A stretch of 64,000 nt of DNA from Glebionis coronaria (Eukaryota; Streptophyta; Magnoliopsida; Asterales; Asteraceae), in contig CM046878.1 in assembly GCA_025667525.1 (NCBI GenBank), positions 574,286,868-574,350,867 on the forward strand, written 5' to 3'. Under the pieces are notes generated by a model. The model saw only the letters and a program-made list of their open reading frames with translations. It did no database searches and was not told where the DNA came from. The position numbers were made by a program, and so were the translations under genes. This document shows, piece by piece, positions 43,601 to 55,275 of the stretch; the first letter of the stretch is position 1, and the number at the start of each line of letters is the position of its first letter.

Positions 43601-46600
43601 AGAACGAAAGAATCATTTGTTACGAGCATGTGCCGAACGGAAGGCTCAATAAGTATGTGCAAGATGCTACACTCAGCTGGATGCAGCGCATCAAGATATG
43701 CGTTGATGTCGCAACAGGATTGGCTTTTCTTCATAAAGGTGGTGTAAGAGAAAGTGCACTGGATGAGATGATACACAGTGACATCAAAAGTGGTAGCATT
43801 CTACTTGATGCTAAATGGAATGCCAAAATTTCTAATTTGGAGATGGCTTCAAGGAAATTGGGATTCGAGCAATGGAAACATGGCGGTGATGATTATCGCT
43901 CACTGGGCTTTATTGATCCAAATCGGAAGGATATCAAAATGAAAGAGTCGGATTGGTACTCGTTCAGTAGGATTTTATTAGAGATTCTTTGTGGGAGATT
44001 TGCGAAGGATTTGGAACCCTGGAGCTTTTATAGTGATAGGTATTACAAGCGTCATTCTACAAAAGATTTTATAAATCAGGTGGCGTTTGAGGGCATAAAG
44101 GAACAAATTAGTACAAAATCATGCGATATATTTTTACAAGTTGCCTTACAATGCGGACAATATAAGAATGGTTGGCGCATAAGTGAAAGACTCAGGAAGG
44201 CATTGGAAGCCCAGGCATGTCTTCTCAAAACTTATAGAGTAAAAATTAATTGGTTTCATATGTTTTTAAACTCAAGAACGATACGTATTTGATAACGAAT
44301 TGGAGTCGCAGTAAATCAAATATTATCACGCAATGCAAAGAATATTTAAGTGAAACAAACATTAACTAACTAGATAATATGCTTGATATGCACGCACTTG
44401 TACGGGTTTTTCTATAATTACATGCTTAGCTCTTTATATATGAAAGGTTTACTGTTATTAATATCAAATTTTTTATTTAATTAAAGTAATTTATGGGTTT
44501 AGTTAATGTTCATTAAATGTATTTTTTTGTTTTAAGAAAAACTGTCTTCACTAATGCATTTTAATGTAGAGTTTTGCTAAAACCATTTTGTGGATATTTT
44601 TTTTAAACTTTTTATGGTTCTAGTAAAACTTTTTAAAGTATGCCGAATGAGAGCACATATTAGTATGGATTTAGATTAGAACCAGTTATGTAAAACACGT
44701 TATAAAAGCTCATATTTTTAGTTCATAAGTTCGTTGTTTTTATTTTTATTTTTCGAAGTAATTAATATTGTCATGCATTCAAAAAAAATATATAGATAAT
44801 CAATACGATTTTTTAATTCTTTCTTTTTTCATGTACAGGAGGATCATGAAATTTGGGAACCAAAACTACCTACAGATTATCAAGAAATACTCGACTCTTT
44901 AAATATCAAGGTCAGAATGTATAGCACTTTGGGTTTCTTCAACAAAACGGATTTCCTTTAATGCATTTGCTTCTAAACTCTGATAAACAGCTTGATAGAA
45001 ATTCTTTTAAGAAATAGCATACTAAGCATTAGTAAAATTTTAAGTAAATTTTATTGATACTATTAGTAAAACTAGCTTTACGATGTATTATAAAAGGAAA
45101 TTTTTGCTTTCATTTTATTATATTTTTAAAGTAAAATACTTTAATGCATTCAAATGAAAATAAGGTCATCTAAATATGTATATATACAGGAGAATCATGA
45201 AATTTGGGAAACTAGAGACGAAGACTTCGAAGACCATGAAGAAATAGCGGCTAGAAAGTATAGCAAAAAGCGTTTGTACGAGTTATTGTGCAAGGGAGTC
45301 CTAACTAAAAACGGGAATACGGTAACTCTCTCGTTTTCATACCTTATTCTTGTATACAATTCTGTACTAACTATTATCAACTCTAGATACAGCTATCATG
45401 TAACATGCACAAGAATCATTTATGCTTCTAAAAAAGATTAGTGCTTAATTGATTATGTCTTTTCCTCAGTTATTTTTAACAGATAACTTACTTAATGATC
45501 AATTACAAAGTGTTCATAAATTGATAGACCATCATCATACATGCATTTAGCTTTTTATTTACACTTGATCGAGCTGATTGACCCTAATAATTTGCAAAAC
45601 AGTGGGTTTCACTCGGGAATAACGGACTAATAAATGAAATGATATCCGTGAGAAGCTTTGTGTTCAAAAACAGCGGGGTACGCAAATGGCGGTCTACTCC
45701 TGAGTCAAGGTTCTTCTCTTTTCTCTTTTCTCTTTTCACCTAACCATAACTAACTGCACATTATTTATAGTAATTTTGGTTTTACTGATTCTCTGATAGA
45801 AACTTAAATATTTGCTAATTTGAAGTCTATAATAAGTGCAGATTTCCAAAAGTGGCAGAGATGTTTACTATTTCGAATTTGAAGATCAAAATCAATACAA
45901 GAACTCAGTTTTTATCTCTAGGCGTCAACTATGGGGTTCATCTGGTCTTCAAATTTTGTGGTCAAATAAGATCTTTGAGTAAACCTTTGTATGTGAACCT
46001 AAAGTATAAAATGGGGAAAGAAACCCTCCATGCATATTTCGCTACATGGAGAGACGAAGAGTGGATGACCATGGAATTGTGTCGATTTCTGAATCACAAG
46101 AAAGATACTAATTTTGAGGTTCTACTTGAGAGCTTTTCGCAATACTATTGTAAAAGAAATGGCATCTATATCGAAGGCATTGAGTTTCGAGCCATCCATG
46201 ATGTAAGTTTGATAATTTTTATTATCACAAAAATGATATTATAGCATTCAAATTTTATGCACAATGAGTTAATAACAAGGATTTACAAACTTTAAACAGG
46301 TGAACGATGTAGAAAGTGTGAAAATACAAGAAGTCCAACAAATTTTGGAATCAAACACAAACATTGTTCCAGTGCAACAACGGGCAACCCACAGTGAAGA
46401 AATTTGTAACAGATCTTTAAATGATGACGAGGGCGAAAAGGTCCTTGTTTTATAAACAAAAATTGATCTTTCTGAGATTCAAAATATCCTTTTTCTTTCT
46501 CGTAGTTTGGTAACTAATGCTCTCGACTATTTGATAACAGGTGTTGCCACTGAATCAATGGAAAGGAAAGAAACATATAATGCTCTCAGCAAAGGACTTT

Positions 46601-47357
46601 TTGCATGGTACTTCTGATGTGAAGCGTTTTTATCTGAAACCATCAGAAGAGCCCAGGTTTTTATCTGAAATATGCTTCATTATTCCTTTTCATTACCCTC
46701 AAGCGTCTTATGCATGCACGATTTATGACCACAAATGAAGCTTATAATTACTTTAATCGCGTGTTCAGACTAAATGATTAGCCAACTCATTATATATTCA
46801 TGTTCTTGTGTAGAATCAGAATAAAGAACCAAAGATGCCTAATTAACTGTTTAATGTCATAATTAAGTTTCACCTCTCAAATTGATTTTGATAATTAGAG
46901 TATATCTTTATCGAGTAATGTAATCACATAATATATTGAACCTACATTCAGATTTCATGAGGTGATTGAGCTTTTACCACAGCAAGTATTTAGTATCAAA
47001 TGCAAGATTGAAAGTCATTTGTTGTCACCGGATACAGGCTACATGTGCTATCTTGTGTTCAAGCATTCAGAAAAATGTCACGGATTGCATTGCCCGGTGA
47101 AAGTAAGAGATGTACTCCACTGGAAAAACAAAGAGACTGGTATTGTTTATTTTAGAACCCCAAACCCATGGAATATACATGATAATCATCGGGTTCCAAA
47201 GAAGAGGGAAGATGGGTGGATGGAGGTTACTGTATGGAAATTCAGCTCAACTGCTGAGCTTCGAAAAGGTTATGTTCCTATACATTTAAAATTGATAGCT
47301 TATGAAGGAACTATGTCCGGCCTTATTGTAGGTGGCCTCGAGATTCGGCCAGTGTAA
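39693..47357 (+). CDS. Three-kinase, two-PP2-domain fusion gene (11 exons)
   Basis: Exons 39693-40658, 40764-40814, 42146-43147, 43327-44238 (or 44214), 44839-44910, 45190-45321, 45603-45709, 45842-46202, 46300-46440, 46541-46656 and 46952-47357 join in frame with GT...AG borders to about 1.4 thousand residues. The donor of exon 4 is unsure: GT after 44238, or GC after 44214. Order: pseudokinase, full kinase, pseudokinase, linker exons, PP2 lectin-like domain 1, short linker, PP2 domain 2. The kinases are of the RLK/CrRLK1L-like Ser/Thr type but lack extracellular and membrane parts, so a cytoplasmic protein is expected. PP2 domains bind glycans. By family knowledge such genes are common in Asteraceae, perhaps in defence or phloem signalling. 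It could instead be two or three genes read through by my joining; transcripts would settle it. Confidence 0.75.
40815..42145 (+). other. Intron 2 of the kinase-PP2 gene (1.3 kb) with a MITE relic
   Basis: Non-coding. At 40941-41095 it holds a degenerate copy of the CAATGTTTTGAAAC inverted-repeat MITE also seen at 2083-2470. The rest is AT-rich and shows no gene. Confidence 0.6.
42146..43147 (+). other. Kinase domain 2 (active-looking) exon
   Basis: All key motifs are present: Gly loop GKGGYGTVYKA (from about 42230), Lys in VAIK (42347), HRDIKSANVLLD (42641), DFG (42701), and SDIYSFGVILFEIMCGR. It is an RD-type kinase, and the only one of the three expected to bind ATP and phosphorylate. Confidence 0.9.
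43327..44238 (+). other. Kinase domain 3 (pseudokinase) exon
   Basis: The VVIKRF Lys is kept, but the Gly loop is lost (DEGRYWKQYEG), the catalytic loop reads HSDIKSGSILLD, and the DFG place is SNL. The activation loop has no APE. Likely inactive. Confidence 0.8.
44239..44838 (+). other. Intron 4 of the kinase-PP2 gene
   Basis: AT-rich, no gene. It ends at ATGTACAG before the GAGGATCATGAAATTTGG exon. Confidence 0.4.
45842..46202 (+). other. PP2 domain 1 core exon
   Basis: FPKVAEMFTISNLKIKI, then TQFLSLGVNYGVHLVFKFC and GIEFRAI at the end, are typical of the PP2/phloem lectin fold (a beta-sandwich). The next exons repeat this as domain 2. Confidence 0.8.
46952..47357 (+). other. PP2 domain 2 exon and gene end
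   Basis: FHEVIELLPQQVFSIKCKI, SPDTGYMCYLVFK and REDGWMEVTVWKF, ending GGLEIRPV then the stop (47355-47357). WMEV and GLE-RP are conserved in plant PP2 proteins. Confidence 0.85.
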
Positions 47358-47483
47358 GCGTACAAGTCCGAAAATTTTACCCATATATGGAGAGTTTCTA
47401 TTTTATACTCTTTGCATTAGACTTTATTTGTATGTTTTTTTTAACGGCAACTTTTATTACGACTAGCAAGATGCTAAAAAAAA

Positions 47484-50400
47484 TTACAAAGAAATTAAAT
47501 GAGGATTCTTCAACCAATCATTCCAAGTAACTACCCTATTACATCTAGAATAACACCAATTAAACGAGAACGAAACAATGTCATCAAAAATCGTCGATCG
47601 CCTAGGAGGAGAAACATCAAAAAGAAACCGGTTCGGAAAATCCAAATACGCCACCAAGCAACACAAAAGACCCCCTCCAAAATGGACTTAATACACGAAG
47701 AAAAACGAACAAAATTGAACCAGCTATTCCACTCCGAAAAGGAACTAACCTCCTGCGATCGAAGCTCCCACCACCGACAAATCTTGCGAAAAATCTCACG
47801 GGCCAAATCACAACAAAATAGGATATGTTGGATATCCTCCGCAGCATTAAGACAAAGAGGACAAGGATTCGACTCCACCAAAATACCTCTAGGACTAAGA
47901 TTAGTTCGATTTGGCAATCGATCTCGACGAGCACGCCACACAAAAACATTTACCTTAATCGGAATATATTTCACCCAACGAGTAGCGTCAGCCTCCATAG
48001 GAAGAAACAAATCATCAAGGATATTACGAATCACTTTGACTTTAAAAGTGCCATCACCTACTACATCACAAACTCAACGATCCCTAGAAGGGGAAAGAGT
48101 GACCGAACCAACAAGCGACATCAATTCGTCAAATTGTTGCCGTTCAACACCGTCACGCACTCCTCGACGAAAAGAACCAGCAAGCGAGGAGATGCCCAGT
48201 TTTGACGCCACCGTCACCTGTTTATCCATCTCAAGAGCGAACATACGGGGAAACTTATCACAGAGACAACCATCAGAGATCCAAGAATCCCTCCAGAATT
48301 GAGTACAACATCCATCTCCAATACGTTTTCTACAATGGGAAATAAAATCAAACCCTTTATCCTTCAACACACGAACTTCACGAAGGATAGAGCACCAGAT
48401 AGATGACTGCCTAGTCACGTGCGATATAATATTCGATCCATACAACGCTTGCAAAACTTTAAACCAAAGAGACCCATCTCCAGAAACAAAACGCCACACC
48501 CATTTCAATAGAAGAGCCTTGTTCAAGGCGAAAAACTCGAGACATCGAGACCTCCTTTAGATTTAGATGCTAAAACGTTATCCCAAGCCACCCAAGTAAT
48601 CTTTTTCTCCAAAGTATCAATACCATTGAAGAATCTACTACGAATGGATTCCATATTTTTAAGACACCTTTAGAAACCTTAAATAACGACATATGATAAA
48701 TAAGAGAAGCACCAAGAACATATTTGAGAATAGTTAATCTTCCTCCTATCGAAAGAGTTTTTATCTTCCATTATGAAAGTCGCGCCTGAATTTTATGAAC
48801 CATACCATCCCAAGCAGAACTACGAGACATACCACCGAAACGGACTACGCATAACCGCACACCCTATCATACTAGCAGCCTACTGAACCGAATCACCAGA
48901 AACCCCTATACCCATCACATGACTCTTAAGAATATTAATCTTTAAACTAAGGCAAGGAAGAAACAATTAAGGATAGTAACAATGTTTTTCATATTCTCAT
49001 TCGACCATTCACCTATTAACATAGCATCATCAGCATAAAACAAATGAGACAAAGAAATCGAACCTTGAATTTGAATTCCTTTGAAAAAACTATCGTTTAT
49101 AGCCCGGGAGAACGAAATATGCAAGGACTCCATAATAAAAATGAATAGATAAGGAGCCAAGGGATCTCCTTGTTTCAACCCACGACAAAAAGAGAATTCG
49201 GCAGTAGGACTCCCAGTCACTAGAGTAGACGCCATAGCAGAATTTAATGTACCACGAATCCACTTACACCAATTTGGCCCAAACCCGAAAGCTTGAAGCA
49301 CATCAAGGATATAGTCCCACCGAACCGAGTCATATGCCTTAGCGAAGTCGACCTTAAAAACATAGATTGTTTCCTTTTAGATTTACACTAGTGAAGAAGC
49401 TCATTAAGAATAAAAGGACCATAAAAAATTTGGCGCCCAGCAACAAAAGCTTATTGAGTTTCGGATACTAAATCCGAGATAACTGAAGACAACCGGTTAG
49501 TCAGAATCTTCGTAATAACCTTATAAAGACACCCAATCTAACTAATGGCTCTAAAATCTGTAACGAATTTAGCGTCAAACACTTTAGGGATCAATGCTAT
49601 AAAAGAGGAATTACATCCTCTTGGAAGATTGCCAGAATCGAAGAATTTCTCAATAGCAGCACAAAAATCAAGTCCGACCAAATGCCAATATCTACGAAAA
49701 AATTCGAATGTGAAACCATCTTGACAGGGAGACTTCTTCTCTCCATAACTCCAAACAGCCTCACGAATATCATCCCTCGACACACTTCTATCCATATCCT
49801 CCATTTGTTCTGAAGATAAATGCTTCTCAAATGAAAAATTGAGTTTAAAACGATCATCCCTCGGTTGATCAAAGAAAGATTGAAAATGAGTTTTAAACGC
49901 ACCTTTAATCAGACCCGGTTCCATACACCCACGTACCATCAACAAAAATACCTCGAATCGACCACTGATAACGCCTTTTATTAATAATACCATGAAAACA
50001 TCTCGTGTTTTCATCCCCTTCAACTGGCCATTTGATTTTGGACTTTTGTAACGATTCCTTAACCTCCAAATTATTAATATCATGAAGTTGACGCGTCAAA
50101 TCCATGCGTTTCAAGAGCAGATCATCCGAAACATTACCACTGTCCAAATAATGATCAATCTCGCCCAACTCTTTCTTGAGCTTACTCCGAATGTTAAATT
50201 GATGATCTTTATTCCCTTTACCCCAATGCCGAATAATAAACTTCAGATCTTAAAGTTTCTTTTTGAACCTAATGATCGCGTTAGAGTCAAAAGGTGTAAA
50301 CGATGACCACGTGTTCTCCACCATCTTATCGAATCCCTCCAATTGAAACCACGAGTGATAAAACCGAAAAGGAGACGCACCAAAATCAGTATGCACTTCA

Positions 50401-51088
50401 TGCAGGAGAATAGGATGGTGATCAGACAAATGTCTATCAAGATACAATGACACAATAGCCGGATACAAGGAAAAAATACCTTCTGTAACTAGAAATCGGT
50501 CCAACTTGTTGATTTTAGAAGTTGAATGATGCACCCAAGTAAAAGAAAAACCTTCCAAGATGACATCAATAAGACCAGAAGATGAAATAAAATGATCAAA
50601 AGAACTGGCACTAGAAGGATTAAAAACCGATCCAAATCGTTCATCCATAGAACGAACTTCGATAAAGTCACCCATCACAATAGCCTCCCCATTCCACCTG
50701 CCTAATAAATTCGATATGTAGTCCCATAGCACCCGTTTACACGAGACTTGTTGAGGAGCATATACAACCACTATAAGAATCTTAACATTACAAGGCAACC
50801 AAGTCCCATATAGTGCAATAAAATTATCCGAAATAGTAGCTGCCTCCTTTTTGAATATAGACGCCTCCCAAATACATAGAATACCACCCGAATTGCCAAG
50901 CGAGTCACTAGAAACATAATCAAAATTATAATTCCCCCACATGAATTTAACATCCATATGAGTAACACTCTCTATCTTAGTTTCTTGTAATGCTATAAAA
51001 TTAATCCGATGTTTAATATTAACTCCTTAACCCACTCCTTTTTGGTCTTATGGCCAAGACCTTAGATATTTAGAGACAAGATATTCAT
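47484..51088 (-). pseudogene. LINE ORF2 (endonuclease, reverse transcriptase, zinc-binding domain)
   Basis: It starts at ATG 51088 (MNILSLNI), with a stop eight codons on. The APE-type endonuclease runs to about 50250. It keeps SDHHPILL, but the GDFN motif reads GDFI, so the metal-binding Asn is gone. The RT follows (SSFIALIPKV, KQGDPLAPYLFI, and YADD at about 49030). The zinc-binding C-terminal part (FVWRARRDRLPNR ... CPLC ... HILFCC) is at about 48000-47750, and it ends NPHLISL. At least five frameshifts or stops occur. In the family it nicks the target and primes reverse transcription from it. Confidence 0.85.
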
Positions 51089-51099
51089 TAAGGAACGTC

Positions 51100-52686
51100 C
51101 ACCGCTCCTTGAGATCCAATAATATTTTACATGTCTTTCATGCACCTTTCTAGATTATAACCCATAAAAGACCCTACCTTAACCAAGTCCTCCAATAATC
51201 CAAGCATAGACCCTCCGTTACATACATATCCTGACTTTGGAATTGATGAGACCCTAATAGACGACTCGTTAACCTCCTAAATATTGTTCATAACACTTGC
51301 ATTCACCGAAGGAGGATCCTCCTTATCACCCCCCACAAACATTGGTATCAATAATGTTATCAACATCATTCCCTAATCCAGAACCTACATTATCCTCCGT
51401 ATCACCTCCACAGACATTATCAACAGCATAATCGACATCGTTCCCCAATCTAGAACCTATAGGAGTGAAACCCGGCGGATTTGGCAAAGAGGAACTAGCC
51501 TCACACACAACATCACCCTGCTTTTTATCTAACATATCATAAATATGAAAAGGATCATTAGAAGCTTGTTTATCCTCACCACTACATTTATCCAGCACGG
51601 AAGAAGAAAGATCTCCAAACACCGTATCAGGAATTCCTTCAACATTACTACCGATAACAGAGACCTCATCATCATGACAAGACCCTGAAAGATTATTCTT
51701 GTCCTCTTGAACAGACTCATCATCCTAAATGTAAGCAGTCTCCTTCGGTTCAGCAAATACAAGATTCCAAGTAAAGAGTTCTTTCACACGTGCAAAAGCA
51801 CCTTGCCTTTGAAAATAACTTAAAATGACTCGAAAATAAAACCAGAATGTTTAGTTAAAATACACATTCTCTTACGAGCAAACGAAGACCCAGAATTATC
51901 TTCAATATCCAATGCTACACCCCATTTGGATTCGATCTTCTTAAAAGTTTCACGAGACCAGAGATTCAATGGAATGCCTTCGATATCCACCCAAACAACC
52001 CGATCTTCGCTAACAAAGTCATGACTCGCTTCTTGAAGGGAATCGAACCAGGATCTGAACCCCACATGATCTAACAAACTGCGTTTGGATTCCAAATTAT
52101 CCAATTCAAGCATCACCAAAAAAACCACCAAGAAATGAAACTTTAATATTAGGGAATCCTTCTTTGTGGAGGAGAATCCGCATATTAGATATAGAACTAA
52201 AATCTTTCACTCTCCCCATAATATGACATGAGAGATCTCGATTAATGATACAAGAATCATCTAAAACTAATACCGACGCATCAAATTAGAAGAACTGGGC
52301 ACAGACAAAGGAACCTTACCTCTCACAGTAGACACATATGATCCAGTTTTAGCATAAGAATTTGTAGGCGGTTTAGACACTGGAATGACAGGTTTACTCG
52401 AACGCTCAAACCTAGCCTTATTAGCTTGTAAATGATAACGCCCTAACCAAATAGTACATAAATTCCCAACCAAGCTATCAAGATCATCCACCCGAATGAA
52501 TCCAACAAAAGCGAAACGTTTACCAACTTTAGATCTTAGATAAGGAATAAAAACATCAACCACCTTCCCGTATCCTTCACAAACCTTCCATAAATCACGG
52601 GATCCAACATTATTAAGAAAATTAGTAACAAAAATAGATTTTGAAATTCGAGTGACATTATCCTCCAAGGAACGACTAGGGGGCAT
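51100..52686 (-). pseudogene. LINE ORF1 (RRM-containing)
   Basis: It starts at ATG 52686 with MPPSRSLEDNV. The RRM (RNP-1/2 type) is ISKSIFVTNFLNNV ... GKRFAFVGFIRV at about residues 14-75. The next part (52131-51820) reads SEDRVVWVDIEGIPLNLW, as in ORF1 of Asteraceae LINEs. The C-terminal part (about 51622-51326) has Gly/Asp-rich repeats (GLGNDVD). Several frameshifts and a stop after residue 139 break it. Known role: an RNA-binding chaperone of the LINE particle. Confidence 0.75.
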
Positions 52687-53178
52687 GATGAAAAGAACGG
52701 TTTTTTTGGATTGAAGGGAGTTCTAATAAAGAAAACAAACAGGAGGCGGATCCGAATGACAAGTTCGCACAATCACAAAGCTTAATATAGATCTCAAACA
52801 AAACCCATTCTTATATTCGGTAAATTAATTGATCACATGTACTATAGGGAGCAACGAATCACAAGCCTAAAGCCTCACAACTAATAGCAGCGATATGGGA
52901 ATAGACCAAGAAGAAATCACAATACAAGAATGTGAATCGATTGAATAATCAAACAGGATTAAACGAAAACGTGGAAAAAAACTGATCTAATCACTAAAAA
53001 CCACAAGGGATTGCACCTCGTGTAAAGTCGCTCGCTCTTGGAAGATCAATATAGATCAATCACAAGACAGCAGGGACGTTCCACAGATGAATATCGAGGG
53101 TCGTTGCAAATTAGATCGGAAAGAAGAATGATGGCCGCCATTGTTGATTTTGAGTTGAGCGACTTTATTTGTATGTTT

Positions 53179-53290
53179 CATCTCAATAATTGTAAACGAG
53201 TTACCTTGCGAAGGTCTATGTTCTTTGTTGCAATGTGTTATCATGAATCTGTATTCAGATTCTATGATTTTACATCTATGTTTGCATTTC
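53179..53290 (+). other. Remnant of the kinase-PP2 gene's downstream flank
   Basis: The 112 bases between the LINE duplication and the Harbinger element continue the sequence that follows the PP2 stop codon (47358-47437). They may be 3' UTR. Confidence 0.4.
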
Positions 53291-53579
53291 AGCTAGGTGT
53301 CGTAATACCCAAACAACACCACGTCAACTAAAAATTATAGTCACATGTGTGTCACATAACCATAACATCAAAACAATACCAACTCTTCAAATAATAACAG
53401 CAACCAACATAATTTTTTTCTTGATAAAGCCCTTTCAACAATTATTTCATTATTTAAACAAAGTACATATTTTATTCATAAATTAAAAATACAAATTACA
53501 TTACGAAATATAAAAAATATTACAAAAAAATATAAAAAACGCACCGAAAATTAACAAAAATATGGAATAAGAAAAAACA

Positions 53580-54923
53580 TTCGAATATAAAAAAACTACG
53601 CCCCAACGACAAGTCTTCATCTTCGTCTTCTTCTTCTTCAGCTTCCCCGTCTTCGCGCCAAACATGGTTCATAAGGTCTTGTTGTACACTATTTTGCGTA
53701 TCTTTGTCACGTAATTCCTTCGCTTGACGACGTTGAGTTACACATCGATCGACCTACATTGTTTGCATTGACCTCGCGGTATTAGATTAAACATGCTTCC
53801 AATCAACAACCGCTATGTCTTTATCTTCTAAAATCATGTTATGCATTATGATACCAGAATACATGATTCTATGTAACGTGTTGACTTCGTATGCATGGGC
53901 CGGTTGTTAAATAAGTCCCGGACGTCCTTGGAGAACACCGAAAGCACGTTCGATATCTTTTTGTGCACTTTCTTGACACTTTTTGAAGTACGTATGCTTT
54001 AGATCATTTGCAACAGTGAATGACTTGACGAAACTTGCTCACTCTGGGTAAATTCCATCGGCCAAGTAATACCCATTAAGATAGGGAACTCCGTTTACCA
54101 TATACGAAACATTAGAGCTAAGCCATCTAACAAGTCATCGAATAACGGAGAATTATCTAAAACATTAATATCGTTATTCGCACATGATATCCTGTAGAAT
54201 GCATGCCAAAAACATAAATCTTGCGAAGCCACGGCTTCAAGCATTATGGTGTGGTGTTTTTTTTATCACCCCTACCGTATTGACCATGCCAAGACAGTGG
54301 ACAATTTTTCCATTCCCAATGTATACAATCCATATTTCCAAGCATTCCCAGAAAATCATGGTCATTGTTGTACTTTTTTTGTATCTTTACAACGTCTTCA
54401 TATGTTGTCTTTCTTAAGTTCTTCGTCATATACAATTCAATGATGCACATATTAAAAAATGTTAGAGCATCTTGGTGGAGTATGCTCACTCATTTGTAAA
54501 CATCTAACGCATCAGGTATGTTACCATATGTGAATTGGCGTTTAGTCGTCGTGTACTTCATAAGCGCACTAGTACTAATTCGACCCGAACAATCGAGTCG
54601 AGATGAAAAGAAATGAAAATGTTGTGGGAGAAGATCAACATGATAAGTTACAATAGCATCGACAATTTTTATAAAAATTCGATGACTCATACGAAATCTT
54701 CTATGAAAATAGTATAAAGGATACCTACAATTATCGTTAAAATAATCGACACGTAGACGGATTTTGACATCTTTACGATCACGAAAAATTGGGCCGCGTG
54801 TCAATTGTGGTTGGTTTTATTGTTGTACTAGCCATTGATGATACTCGCAAGCTTGTTGTAAAAATAAATGTCAGTTTCATCATCGATATCGAAAACGGTT
54901 CGACCAAGTTGATTTTGATTCAT
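53580..54923 (-). pseudogene. Harbinger DDE transposase, decayed
   Basis: It probably starts at ATG 54923 (MNQNQLGRTVFD). The catalytic triad can be seen in different frames: D in GNMDCIHWEWKNCP (about 54340-54300), D in LADGIYP (about 54065-54045), and E in QKDIERAFGVLQ (about 53970-53935). Frames change at homopolymers such as the A-run at about 54260 and a TGG-to-TAG stop early on. The end is an acidic DEDEDL tail (about 53610). In the family it cuts at TAA/TTA targets and needs the Myb-like ORF1 partner. Confidence 0.8.
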
Positions 54924-55105
54924 TGTGAAAGTGTGTAACTACGTGTTTTTTGTTTGCAGGAAATCAGTAAAAGGTACTGGAGTATTTATAATGACTTGGA
55001 TCAGGGGTAAAAATAATTTTTTAAATAGCCGTTTTAGGGGGTGTTTTGTAAAGTTTTTATTTTTTTAAAATTTTGGCAAACTAGCCGTTAGAAACTTTTC
55101 AAGGA

Positions 55106-55125
55106 GGGGGGGGGGGGGGGGGGGG
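55106..55125. repeat. Run of 20 G inside the Harbinger leader
   Basis: An uninterrupted run of twenty G bases. It can form a G-quadruplex, and it is also a likely place for sequencing or assembly error. Confidence 0.9.
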
Positions 55126-55275
55126 TAAATGATTTTTTTTCTAAGCTCACCTTAAACGCGCATTGCCCTGGAAACTCCAGGGCCAACGCCGTTAGCCTTT
55201 TGAGGTTTACGGTATCGTAACACAACCCAACGTCGGGATACGTACGTTGCTGCGTTACGATACCTAGCACTCTAA

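Larger units (their letters stand above)
47438..53160 (-). mobile_element. Full-length LINE (L1-type), 5.7 kb, antisense to the kinase-PP2 gene
   Basis: An exact 18-bp target-site duplication, GACTTTATTTGTATGTTT, flanks it (47420-47437 and 53161-53178). On the minus strand it has a 5' leader of 474 bases, ORF1 (RRM-bearing), ORF2 (endonuclease, RT, zinc-binding end) and a 3' tail AATAAAAGTTGCCGTT followed by A. The full length and intact duplication mean no 5' truncation. Both ORFs carry stops and shifts, so it is dead but moderately young. Confidence 0.9.
53291..55272 (-). mobile_element. PIF/Harbinger element with a transposase gene (2.0 kb)
   Basis: The right end read on the minus strand begins GAGTGCTAGGTATCGTAAC; the left end has GCTAGGTGTCGTAATAC at 53292, an inverted match. 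TAA follows the right end (55273-55275). The left TAA has been lost, so its first bases are uncertain. It carries a decayed transposase but no ORF1. An AACGGCTA-type motif in its leader also occurs in the element at 3982-5723. Confidence 0.75.

Noticed and set aside
47499..48302. 267-codon plus-strand ORF
   Set aside because: Antisense to the LINE ORF2 zinc-binding region; Arg/Ser-rich by reverse reading.
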